Positions 1-12,400 of a DNA stretch of 64,000 bases are shown here, one piece after another (the first letter of the stretch is position 1; each line of letters starts with the position of its first letter). Location: contig JAODTK010005884.1 in assembly GCA_026419785.1 (NCBI GenBank), positions 1-64,000 of the forward strand, in the 5' to 3' direction. The notes under the pieces were generated by a model. The model was not told the origin of the DNA. It worked only from the letters and a program-made list of their open reading frames with translations, and searched no databases. The translations under genes and the position numbers were made by a program. The stretch is from Sclerodactyla briareus (lineage: Eukaryota > Echinodermata > Holothuroidea > Dendrochirotida > Sclerodactylidae).

Positions 1-675
1 ACATAGGGTTAAAATATATTTGAATCCTGTTTGGTTGGGTAGGTATGGTTGATGGTCAGACGTCGATCTCACTTTGTTGACCTCGGTAAGCTTTGGCCGA
101 CCACATAACAACAGGGGGGGGGGGGGGGGTTGAATGAACAGAGAGTGTCGGTGGTTCCAAGTATAGCCAGTGAGTCAGATTGGTCTGAGTAGAGATTTCC
201 ACGATGACAACCATATCTTTTCGAGCAGGGCTACATGTAGGTAAATACGGGGTCAATCTGTCATTGTCCCAGATGTAAAAGATATCTGTTCCCTTGTCTA
301 ATAGTTGCTTGATATTATATTATTTTATTATTTTTGTCTCGCCTGAAATTGTTCAAGGGAGAGACATAGTGGTCACTTTGTTGGGTGTGTGTTGTCTGTC
401 TCTGTCGTATGTGCGGTTAGATACTCCGAAACTGTGAAAGCTATCATGATGCACTTTTGGTGGAGGTGCGCGGTGAAGAGTTGCGAGTGATACACTTTTC
501 GGCCCCAAAAGACCATACTATTTGCTAAATTTGCATATTTAATGAAAATTGGCCAAAGAACTGGGATACTGATATCTTGACGGTAGCTGCATTGTTTGAT
601 GCCGTGGGAGTATATATAACAACTATGGAGAGTGCACGAAATGATCGATTCCTAGCATGATATATGCTATAAGTA

Positions 676-935
676 GTCTAATTTGCCATAATTTCTGCGA
701 TATTTTTTAAGTTGTGGATTGACGAAACTTGGGGAGATGGTTTGTATCTATAGTCCCAAAGATTTTACAGTAGGATGGAAGTAGGGGACGAGGGAACCGA
801 AGGTCTTTAATGTTACTAAATCGCATTAACCCTAGTCCCAATTGCCATAATTTATGCAATATTTTAAAGTTGGTGAATCCTCATGAAACTTGGTGGAGAG
901 GTACACCTTTGATCCTGATAAAATTACAACAGTGT
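676..935 (+). repeat. Two diverged tandem copies of a dispersed repeat unit
   Basis: Unit 1 (from 676) and unit 2 (from 834) share TTTGCCATAATTTCTGCGATA / ATTGCCATAATTTATGCAATA, then GAAACTTGG.GAGA and an ATTTTACA / AATTACA stretch. The period is about 158 bases. Spacing and divergence suggest an ancient tandem element with no coding capacity. Confidence 0.6.
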
Positions 936-3599
936 AAAGGTACTTAAGGTCATTTAATGTGAATAATTTGCATAGATTAGCAATTTTCAAATTTTGTTAA
1001 CTGGCCAGTAACAATTGGAAGAACGCAGTTAGGGGTCGTAGCGATTTGTCAGGTACATTTTGGGTTCAGTAATCAAACAACAGCTAAAAGCAAGGTCAAA
1101 AGGTTTCAAAGGCAGTTTACGAAAATGTGCTCCTATCTTTAGGAGTTTACAAGGGGGGGGCCAAAGAAATAAAAAACTGTCATTTTTGGATATGTGATGG
1201 TTCTATGCTGACACTACCTCGACGAAAACCAACTCCCGCTTCGACTGACACTGGACCTTCAAGTGGACAAAGGGCCAAAGGTTGGATCTTAATAACTTTT
1301 GGGATAGCATAGCGCATGTGTACCTGATTACCTAATGCTTTTGGGCTTGGTGCCTCACATTGAGGCAAGCATGTTCTAAAACCGTCAATGTACAAAAGTC
1401 ATGTGAGGTCAAGAAACTGCCAACTAATAAAATTTCTGCAAGCATTTAGTGACTGTGTGTGATATGGTATAAATTTTGGGACATGCTGTCCTATGGATCA
1501 AGGGTGGTACATGTTTCATTAAAAACGTTATGTCATCAAAGGTCATGCAAGGGGGGCATTAGGGGACAGAAACTGTCAAATGTAAAATTTCTGCCAACTA
1601 AGTAAAGAGACGTACGATAACCTTTTTTAAGAAATGGTATAGTCTCGGGGCGGCCACCTGTGACCAGTTGATGCTGAATGAATGAAATCACCATTATTAT
1701 AGCATGCTATCCCAAATAGCAAAATGTGTTACTCATTTCAACCCTAGGCATGTTATTTCCATCATCTTCTTAACTATAATTCCTATCTGGACGCAGAGAT
1801 TCATTCTGTAAAACCTGCATGTTTACCTTGAGGTTCACTTTGCATGTCATAACCTCTTATGGGGCCCCTCACTGACCATATGAAGGGTAAACACTCTGTA
1901 ATTTGTTTACTATCCAGGACTATTCAAGAATGACGGGTTGTCAGAGTACACCTGCAGTAGCTCTGGTGTGTGAGATGGGGGGGGGCAGGAGCTAACTCCC
2001 TTGTATCACTTATATAGTCATAGGTGCAGCCAGTAGGGACTACATGAATCCACAGCCAGCGCCTGGGGTGTAAGGTTTACACCTGCCAGGGAAGCCTATT
2101 AGATGGCTTATTCCACTTTAGACAGGAGAGATGCGTGCAAGTAGCTGTGAGAGGGGTGGGTGTGAACTCCTAGGGAGTTAATGGAGAGTAGTTAGAAGTA
2201 GATGTATAAAGGGCACATACTCTTTGATAATGTATAGGATAAACTTGATTAGATTAGGGTCCGTTTACATGTTTGGACAATCAGTAATCTGAAGGGAACT
2301 ATTAACTCAGAATTATTGTTTATAATGGGAGGGTACAGTAGGTAGGGAATCAAGGGGTGGTAGTCAGTGAGGCAAGAATGTTTAAATATTTAAGAGGTAT
2401 TGGATATTAAAGCAAACTATGGAATGCTTGTAATTGTTTGCATCTTGTGAACCTGTCCCCTGAGGGGGGGGGTTGGTGGGGGTGGTAGGGGAACTGTTCC
2501 CGGTTGTGCTGGGGTTGATTTGTGTTCTGGGGCACCCGCAGTGAGGGGGTCTTACATGTTACCGCTTTTGTTGGAAACTGTTTATCAAACAGGAAATTTC
2601 TTCCTTCTGCCTGCACCTACTTCCGGTATTTCCGTCCGTCTTTCTTCCCCGTGAAACTGTCAGGGGGCACCTCCAATTAACATTGGATTGGCCTACTTTG
2701 TTGTTGAGAATGCCCATAAATCAATCATCAAAAGTTTGGTCATAGGCCCTGTGAGTTAGGGTATCATGGCCTACCCTGAGAGCTAATAAACAGTACACAT
2801 TGCAAGTTTTATAGGTTTGTCCTTGAGACCGGACCAGTGATAACACAAAACCACTGTTGACTATAGAACAACATGGGTGAAGGATGTTATGCTCATTCCA
2901 CAGTGCCACAGACAATATCAGTCGGGTCCAGAAAATTGTATGTATATGAAAAGGTGGACAATTGGGGCCATACAGTTGTTTTTTACAGTAATATACACAC
3001 TTTCACTTGGGTGGCATCTGAAGTGCAGGTTTCTAAAATTGGTTATCACATACCCTTTCTGAGAGATATATAGAGGGGCACTTGGCACAATTATGTCATT
3101 TTGGTCCATCTTGACACAACATCTTCTTAAATTGCTGAGTGGCAGGTGGCCATAAGACTATAAGTTCGCACGACATATCGCGCTCATGATTATGCTTGGC
3201 GAAACTACATTCCAGTTCGCCTAGACAAACAAAACACTTTAACATAACAAACATCCCTCTAAAATGGTTTGTTGCCAAAATGTGAAGGTCAAACAGTTTA
3301 ACAACACACCATGTTTTAGGCTGTTGGTTGACCTTTCACACAGGTGCGTTCCTTGAGCTGTGATCGGAAGTGTTGTATTGACATGGTCCAATTCACTTTA
3401 ATGGTTTTGTCCTCAACAAGAGTATCATGTCATTACAAAAATTAGCACTCAATGTCCCAAGTCAAACGAGGTCGAAAGGTCACATGAGGTCAAATCCTTT
3501 CAGCAGATGTAGTGCGCCGAGACGACATAAATTTCCTCATAGGGACATCCCTCTGAAATGCTCCGTTGCCAAGGTATATAAGGATCGTCCTGTGGTGAC

Positions 3600-3810
3600 C
3601 TTGATGACCTTGACTAACACCAAAAACAAAGGGTTCATCCTCACAATACGTGCAACCCACATCTCAGTTGAACTTAATATATGCTTGCCTTCTTTAGATA
3701 TCGTGTGCTGACAAGGGGGTCACACACACTCAACATCACACGACCAACACACACACATAACGCACAGTTCGTGACTGCATAGACTCCTTTTGCCTTCGGC
3801 AAGGAATCAA
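3600..3810 (+). repeat. Dispersed repeat with CA-rich tail, copy 1
   Basis: The segment contains TATCGTGTGCTGACAAGGGGGTCACACACAC, CA-rich sequence, then TGACTGCATAGACTCCTTTTGCC and an inverted TTGCC/GGCAA hairpin. The same order recurs at 41280-41397. No coding sequence is visible in either copy. Confidence 0.65.
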
Positions 3811-4269
3811 AAGGATGTGGTGGATTGCATGAATGAATACTTGGGTTAAAGGCAATTATCAGAAATTTCCCAGACTGATTCTGAATAATGGCCTGCTCAG
3901 TTCATGCCTCAAAGAAGAGTTTCACACACCTATCAGTGGAAACTGACGTGTAAAGTTGAGAAAGATTGTATGTTTTCCTTACATTAAATATGACAATCAA
4001 TCCAGTGTTGATAATTCCTTCAGTGTCCTTCATCTCCGTGCGAGACTGGACTTCTGATAGCAGCCACAGCAGGCCCGTTGAATGTACCTGCATTCCATAG
4101 AAAGGATCAGAAGGCTGCAAAGGTATATATTATAGAATAGGCCCCTGTGTCCACAACATGATAATTAGATTTAGTTGTTGACAGTTTTGTCACTATCTTT
4201 CATCTTTCAAATTGTATAGGCAGAAGAATTGAAAATGGTATCATGACGCTTTGCCAAGCGTTCATTCTG

Positions 4270-4510
4270 TGTTCAAATTTCAGCTGCTACCGGGAGGTTC
4301 TTCCCTTAGGTGGCTGTCCCTGCAGTTGCAATGGGGGGGAGGTCTTGGGTTTTTCCCCTCAATGATTTCACTGTAATGTGGCAAGCTTTCTGGGGTTTGT
4401 TTTGGGATCATTTTCAAGAGTCTTTTCAATCATTCGTGAGCAGTCACATTGAACGTACTTGGATTGCCCGCTCCCTCCAGGTTCCATGAAAGTGGTCGTA
4501 TCCTGGAGTT
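4270..4510 (+). mobile_element. tRNA-headed SINE family A, copy 1 (fragment)
   Basis: It starts with a weakened B box (GTGTTCAAATTTCAGC) and continues with GGTGGCTGTCCCTGCAGTTG and GTGAGCAGTCACATTGAAC...CTCCAGGTTCCATGAAAGTGGTC. The reverse complement of 62618-63110 carries the same blocks in the same order. It lies in the intron just before the first recognised UBXN4 exon. Confidence 0.7.
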
Positions 4511-4579
4511 TCGAGATTGTTTTTTTTTTCGGAGGCGATATTTTTTTATTATTATTTTTGCTCAACTTATCGCTCACAG

Positions 4580-4644
4580 GGTCTCCAGATAAAGAAGGAG
4601 CCAGCAAAAACACCTGCTGCTCAATCGTATCCCTCACAGCCTCA
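4580..4644 (+). CDS. UBXN4: UBXN4 tentative linker exon
   Basis: A 65-base segment lies between a strong acceptor (pyrimidine-rich tract ending CTCACAG) and a perfect GTAAGT donor. It is open in two frames and encodes a Ser/Pro/Ala/Gln-rich stretch (SPDKEGAS in one frame, TPAAQSYPSQP in the other). This composition suits the low-complexity linker between the thioredoxin-like part and the charged helix of UBXN4. Linkers are poorly conserved, so the assignment rests on splice signals and position. A second, even smaller candidate exon of 18 bases (4795-4812, CAG acceptor, GTAAGT donor) follows in the same intron; its reading phase does not join cleanly. Confidence 0.4.
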
Positions 4645-6463
4645 GTAAGTTAAAAGTTGTCATTTCTCTCTCCAAACTCACAAGATACCTCAGGTACTTG
4701 AATAATGAAGCCCACGTATTAAACAATGTTAATTAAGATACCATAGACTGAACCCAATTTTATAGTGCTGGCAAGATGATCATCCGACTTGCAGCTGAGG
4801 AGAGGGTCTACAGTAAGTTGGAATCTAGTCTGTTGGTAACACAGTCCTAAAAAAGCGATCTAAATAATATAATCTAATGTTGTGGTATTAATACGCCTTA
4901 CGCATTATCCATAGTCCTTCACCTATTGAAGGTGAGATAGTAAGCCGTTTTCATATTGCTATTGGGGGAGGGGGACTTCCTCGTTCTCCTAACTGTTCAG
5001 TTTGTGAGCATGCACACTTACAACCGTGAACGGGTAATTGGCAGGGGGATTCACCTTGCAACCTAGAACTAGAAACGATTCTAACATGCAACAGGCCATA
5101 TTCTCATGCCCCTGTTCATCTGAATTGAACTTGCAGCCACAGCGCCTCCAGGGTCAACATCACAGAGTGTGCCTGCTCAGAGAGAAGGAGAGTGTCCAGA
5201 AAGAGCACTAACTCAGGAAAGATGGAGGAGGTTCACGCCAAGAAAGAGGCACAGAAGAGAGAGGTAAGAGAGAAAGGGAGAGGGTTGACTATTCAGGCGA
5301 ACATAATGTAGATTGAATTTTTTTTTTTATAATGATAGATATTGACATGAAGCACCTGAAGAAGATGGGCAATAATCATGTCATTACAGTTTACAACGAG
5401 GTCTGGTTTGTAAAAGAAGGAAACCAATACTGTAGTAGAAAGTGAGTGATAAATTATATTCCGAAAAAAATGGAAAATTGAAGGACTTCATTTGGTGCAA
5501 AATTGATTAATTGCATTATGGATGGTTAATGATCACAAGTTGATGATTTTATATACATTTTGCATGCTTTTACCTGGATTGCAATTAATTGCAGGTGACT
5601 TCTTCTATGATTCCTGGGGAATGCTGTTTATATTGTGGTTCCTCTATGACTTTCTAATATATCAACACTGTGTTAAAAAGTAGCTATGATGTTTTTAAAG
5701 CACGTATCAACAGTGCTGATCTGGATACAGTAATATTTGTTGTATAATTTTAGATTGAGCAATTCGTGTACCACATATTGTTGTCTAACATCAATTTGGC
5801 ATTCTGGTCCTTTTCTCAGGCAGCCAAGAGTAAGGAGTTGGACAGGCGAAAGGTCGGCCAGGCCATGCAGAAAGCCCAGGAGAGGGGGCGAAGCAGGAAA
5901 AGCAAGAGTTGCCAGCGAGATTCGGAAGGAGAGGATGGAGGACAAGCTGGCCAAGCAGAAGATCCGGGAGCAGCATCGCGGGGACGGGCCGAGAGGATGC
6001 CCCGCTCGCTGCTAAGAGGGAAGAGAAGATGGAGAAACGGGGGCTGGAGGAAGAAGCGGGGCAGCTCGGAGCAGAAGAATGAGGGCGGAGGAGGACGCGG
6101 GCTAGAGCAGCTGCTAGCAAGTAAATATCTACTTCTTGTCATCTTGTTCAATACAGGGATTATCCCACGCCATTGCCACCCGCATTGGCTGGGGATTTCA
6201 GAATTTGTAATATAGATTAAAATAAAACTCGGTGCCTATATAGCGCCTACTCACTAGAGTATCGGGCGCTTTACAAAATGAAACCTAAAAAACAAATGAG
6301 AATATGAAAAAACTAATTGTGAATGAAAAAACCAATAAAAACACTAGAAAATTAACAAGAAAAGAAAAAAAAACTAAAGACCAGATACAAAATAAAATTA
6401 GCAATTGAATACAAATATATATTAATTATAATACTTATATATAGTTATATATATAATATTATA

Positions 6464-6494
<31 letters not shown>

Positions 6495-9400
6495 ATATAT
6501 GAAAAATATAAAAATTATGAGAGAAAAATAAAATCTACACTAAAATCAGTTACAGGCCACCGGACAACCAAAGGCAACCCTAAAGGATTACTAAAGTGAA
6601 TATTACAATTTGAAAGGATCTGAAAAATATATGTTTTAAGAGATTTCTTAAAACATAAATCGATGGGCTGTCACGGATTTCGCGGGGATATCATTCCACA
6701 GAGGTATGACAGGCATAGTATTCCCTGCCAGTATAGAGAGTGACTAAAGAAGAGCACACATTGGAGCTTGATTGGATAATATGTAACACATGCGTGTTAT
6801 GGTGTGGCCTATTACTACCTACCTTCCTTCTGACCTAGAGAACCTGGATTCATTCCATCCCTTGCTGCATCAAATTGGCCAAAATCTTGCAGTTTAGAGG
6901 CTAGCCTGTGACTCTTTTTGTGGTTCATGGGAAGTAACTCTAATTGGGTTTTGGGGAATTCGGTTCCGCCGAGGTTAGGGGGAGGGACTTTTTCTAATTT
7001 GCCTTGAAAACCATCCCTTGGAAAAATAGTGTTCAGTAGGGGACCTCCCCCCCCCCAGCCCAAAAAAAAACTCTGGGTTCGGGTTGTTTAGTGTTACTGC
7101 CTTTTCGAGTTACTTTTGCACTTCCAAAATCCCTCTTCGAAATGAATCCAGGGAGGGAATTCCTTTCCTCCTAGATTGAAAAGCTTAGTGCCAAAAATGG
7201 TTAAATCTGCCCCTAGATTTTGGTGCTTTTTGTTATCAATGGTGATATTCCATCACGTTTTTTGGACTACAGAAAGCAGCTCGATGAACTGGAAACCATA
7301 GGGTGAACCCTAGGAAAAGATGTCATCCAATAATTGCTGAAAATATAATGAATAAGCAGACTGAGGAAATTCCTGAAAAATTTGGTGCATATACCTATAT
7401 GGATCACATCGCAGGACTAAGGACATTCCAACTCCCAATTTAAGTAGAGTATATGTAGATTCCCCATTATTTGCAGTCAGCCAGACTCTCCTCGCGGGGT
7501 GGGATCAGTACTCAAAGACATAGACACTTGTCCCTAGTTTGGAACACTCAGGGATGACAATTGGGCAAAAGCGAACAAGTTCTAAATCTCCTTAAATTTA
7601 GGCTATTCACTTCAAAACAAGCATTTTGAGAAAAAACCGGTGGTTTCTCTCTGTGGATTAGAGGAGCACCGTGCACGCATTACTAAGGGCAATCTACATG
7701 TTTCCAAGTCAGTGACTGTTCCAAATAGCAACAGTGACTGGATGCAGGCTGGTGGCAGACCAAGCACAACTCCAGGTAGGTAGGTTCTGATAGAGACAGG
7801 TACCTAAGAAGAATGCGCTTATAGAGTTGTATTTCAGAGGAATATTGGCCTTATATGTTACTGAATTGTGAATATTATGGTCAGTGATCAGATCATGCAG
7901 GGAGACTGAGGCTGTGTCCAATTGAACACCAAGGTGCAACCACTGATCATAAAGCCTTTATTGATTTCTGCGAGCTGATGGGCTGAGGAGTTCAATCGAG
8001 ATGGTTTTGATTCACTAGTGATCGCATATTTCGTGGTTGGTAGTCTATGGAACTCTGAAGCCTGATTGTTATAGTCATAGTCCTCACTCGTGCTATTGCA
8101 GTGTTCTCAGCTCAACAATGGACGTCATCACGAGTCCAGTTCACATTATGACCGGTACCCTCGTATTCATCCCCTAATTGAAAGAAGTCCCAAAAGCAGC
8201 AATGGGCAATTCTTCACCCGGGGAAACATACATCATGTACATGGAGCCCCACAGTGTTCTACAAATGGAAGAGAAGTGGTTCGAGCGCTATGTAAACCAC
8301 TTTAAGTTCACAAAACAGTTCTTGGACTTAAAGATAAAAAAAATCTGATCCCCACAAGGTAGCAAACGAGATGCGGAAAAATTTCTCTGATTGAGCTGGA
8401 ATATGAATGTTTGGAGGATGTTGACATTCTGTTGTATCTTCCCCCTTCTCCAGAGAGACAGCCAGGATTCAGTTTCGTCTCCCAGATGGCTCCAAGCTGC
8501 TTCAACAGTTCACATCATCAGCTACCTAGCAGAGGCACATCAGTATGTTACTGAGGTAGGATAAATCTACATAGCAGAGGCACATCAATATGTAAGGAGG
8601 TAGGATATATCTACCTAGCAGAGGACACATCAGATGTTATGAGGTAGGATATAATACTATGGCTTCATTAATACTTATGGTGCATTCCCATTCAAACTCA
8701 TAGTTATGTAATTACTAGATAGAGTGACACTGACTGTAACAGGTTTTCTGACAGTTGTTTGGAGTTGTTAGAAGGAAACTCTGATGAATATTGTGTCGCT
8801 TAACCTGTAATTCCAGTATTCACGAGATTGGGTGGATGCAGCGTGACCCAATACTGCTCATAATAAGTTTACCAGGGTTACGAAAATTGAGGCCAGAAAG
8901 CATGATACCCCATATCCTTCAGTATATCCCCACTCTGGGGTCGTTTTAAGTTTGGCTTGTTATCTCTGCCACTGGCAATGGAGGATTTAATGAGGCAATA
9001 ACTTCCCCACCACTGTCTATGGACCCGAAACTTGGCAACATATCCACCCATTGTGAAATTTTCACTTGCTGACGAGGGAATATCAGACTCTCTGGAGTGG
9101 TGCAAAGGCCAAGATCGACAGTACAGGAAATGGAGAGTACACACTCCTGTTCCTTTCTTTATTCATCTATCATTAGGCGGTATAGGACCGTAGGAAATTA
9201 GCTGACCAGAAGCCATTGGGAAGCCTGGGGAGACTGACGAATCCTTATCCTGACCGCGAGGTGTGAGACTGAGGTAGGTGGCTTCACTGTCTTTTGCATT
9301 GGAATTATAAACAAAATGGCGGATTCCGCTGGGCCAAAAACAATTACCGTCACGCTTGGCATAACCGGACTCAACCATTGACAAGCAGTTGGAAGTCTCA

Positions 9401-12400
9401 GCATGTAGTGTCTGACCAAAGGTGTCCCCAAGCATTGTGGTCCGAAATTCCTCCTTTTTCCATGATAATGTTTACCTCTGTTACAGCCAATCGTTGCAGT
9501 TGGCTTTCAACCTGGTTTGAGTTGGGTTTTCCACATGGGCCACATGCAGTTGGTAATTGGCGATGCCAATATATGGACTGAAATATGGCTTCTCATTTGA
9601 TCTCCCATTTGGGAGTGTTTGCAGATTGCATAGCTATAGCCCCACCTTTGGGGATAATATAGTTAATATTTCTTTGGTCTTTACGTTCTTCACTGCATTC
9701 AAGTCATCAGAGTAGCTAATAGCACAATAACTATCCAACACGCAAAAGCTTGCCACAAAAACGTGACTTGACAGACTCTCCATGGTTGGATCTTAAACGG
9801 CTGTTCGAAAAAAAGAGTGATGCCGCATGACTAGAGACATTCAACAAGTTCGATGATTTCCATAAGATTTGGTAGAAGTGGAACGACATCTAGTTCTAAC
9901 AGAAGTGCAGATATGTTTAGGCCATCCAAGTAAATTCGTGAATTTGTTGAATTGAAAAGTTGGTGATTGAATGTGTAATTTGCTTATGACACCCTTTCAC
10001 TATCAAATGAAATGACATTATCACCCCAATTGATTGATCATTATGGGGGGTATACACGTTGCTGATCAGACCTGTAATAATACCTGCCTTAAGATGTTAG
10101 TTTATAATAGTATCATACCTAAATACGTTGGGTTGTACTCGATTGCTGCTGTCACAAGAAGTTGATGTGAATTATTATAATCCAAAATAGTAACCATTGT
10201 GAGGCCAAATGTCGGGTTGGCAATTCGCACGGAGGGACCCGGGGGGGGAACTAATAAACTTTTGAACAATAAGCAATGACCACAGCAGGTGAATGGTGGA
10301 GCAGTTTATAGCCACTGCTCAGGATGAGAATACGAGGGTACAACGGCAGGCAGTGACGATTTCACGGGCGCACGTATGAATAGACGGCCCATGAAAAGCA
10401 TTGGCCTGATGGGCAGACACATGAGGAATTTAGATAACTACCTTAACATACCTTCAATGAGCGGGTGTTGTGTGACTCTATAGCTGCTGTCATAATGAAA
10501 GTTTTGATGAGGAATGATTTTAGATCCACTCAATCCCCCCAAATGTTGTAATCTGCCTGAAGGTGGAATTCATGGGTGCAGATGCCAGAGTGCCGTGTAT
10601 GAAACCCTGAATGCTAAATTCACGGGGGGAGCCTGTGACTTGTCCTTTACGGTACATGTCATGTTCAATTTGCAGAGATGGAACAAGCACTGTGTGGGCA
10701 AAATTACCAATTATACCATGTTGATAGGGCTACATATCGCAATGGCTTTTATGAAATATATCTCTCTTATGAAGCTAATCAACGTCAGTTACATATGTAT
10801 ATGTATGTGGTCTTCGGCAAATTGAGCAGTCGATTTTATTTTATTCTCTATCAAAGTGACAGTTGCTTGCTTAGTGCAAGTATCGAACCAAGTGATTTCA
10901 ATTCTTCCTCTTCCTTCATCAGCAAGTGGGTGACAACACTCAAGAGTTCAACACATGTCAACAGCAGTCCCCAGAGACAGTTGGACACCGGTGACCATGG
11001 ACACTTCATTGTTGATCTACAGTGGCGCCCTCAGCAGCATTGTACTATTTTACAGTCGAGTAACGAAAGCGCCTATGATCACGTGTTTTCTCTCATCTTT
11101 ACCTTCGTGGTGTTTATCATTTGTTTTTTTGTCTTCAGTGCCTGTGTACAGTTTTGCATGATTTTAGCAGTTTGATGTCAAGACGGAGCCTGATACACTT
11201 TTAAATAGGACAAATTTCACTGGATCAGTTCTGTCTTCCCTTTTTAAGCAGGGATCAAGCAACAACATTCATGAAGGACAATAAGCAACAATCATGGCGT
11301 CCACATGTAAATGCATTAGATCCGTAACTAGTGGCCAACCCTACTAACCCAGACCAAGATGAAATGTTGTATGTAAAAAAAAAAAAAAAAAAAAAGGAAT
11401 ACCCCTCAATTGCCTGTCTGACTAACGAATGAAGAAGAAGAGTGGTCACACAACAGTCACTTTCAAGGAGACGAGAGATGTACTTCCCTTTACCAAATTG
11501 CAAACAACTGTCTAAAATGACGCCTCTCTTACGTCACTTAGTGACTGGACAAAATGGTGCGGTGACACATGCATGTGTCATCTTGCGTTTGGACAATGAC
11601 CCTGGGACCTAGCATTGAAACTTGGCCTGACTGGGAAAACAACCCTTTGAGATAAAGACCCTATGACATGGTGTAACACTTGTTGCGGGGCGCACAAGCA
11701 AGAACAGAGCAACAATTGGGTGCAATTTGTTGGGTAATGGCTCATATAACAGTTGTATCCCGGACCCTCACCCCGGTTCATGTGGTTGCCACCTTTGCAA
11801 TCAAATAATGTTGAGGTTGCATGGCTCTGTGCACTCAATTAAATCTATACATGAGCCTTTGTTCCCAAGGACACCATGGGAACACTTCACCCTCGTGAAA
11901 TGGGGCTATTTTCTCCCAAGTGCGACCAACTTACACCTACGTGTATTCCTTACAATGAACACTGGTGTGCTTTGTTCCTTGGAGTTGGAGTATCACCGTA
12001 ATATTGACCAAAAAATGTATCATGATTATCTTAATACTGCCAGGGACTCACATGAACACCTCCTCCCTTCACATTTTCAGTAAGGGTCAAAACATGGTTT
12101 TCCAAACACACTCTAAATTCGTATTATCTGCATTTAATTTGACCCCTACTGAAACACTGATTCTTTCAACAATGATCATGTAAGGTTTAGAATTCCAAAT
12201 TACAATTTGACCCCTTCTACCACTCATCCCTAAATTTGTTTTCCGTCTTATCGTAATAGATACAATATACAAGCACTCAAATACAGAAATCAACAGGAAG
12301 TTGATTGTAAAGGAAATCCTTGTAAATGTCCCTAGGCTATAACATTCCTAATAATATTTTACTTCGTTCACAACACAGGATCTGGGCGTTCATCCAAAGC

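Larger units (their letters stand above)
1..4244. other. No gene recognised; old dispersed repeats
   Basis: A tract of 16 G lies at 114-129. About 336-376 carries a GTCTCGCC/GAGAGACATAG motif typical of the start of an invertebrate dispersed repeat. Two diverged copies of one unit containing TTGCCATAATTT and GAAACTTGG lie at about 676-770 and 834-930. A further repeat lies at about 3600-3810. Open frames here are short and show no recognisable domain. The missing 5' exons of UBXN4 may be present but too altered for me to see. Confidence 0.5.

Noticed and set aside
5791..6151. - strand frames of 109 and 111 codons
   Set aside because: Shadows of the GC-rich UBXN4 exon on the + strand, which has a clear family match.
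9163..9435. 90-codon - strand frame within the UBXN4 gene
   Set aside because: Intronic, on the opposite strand, no domain; a possible SPRY-like wording in an adjacent + frame did not hold up.
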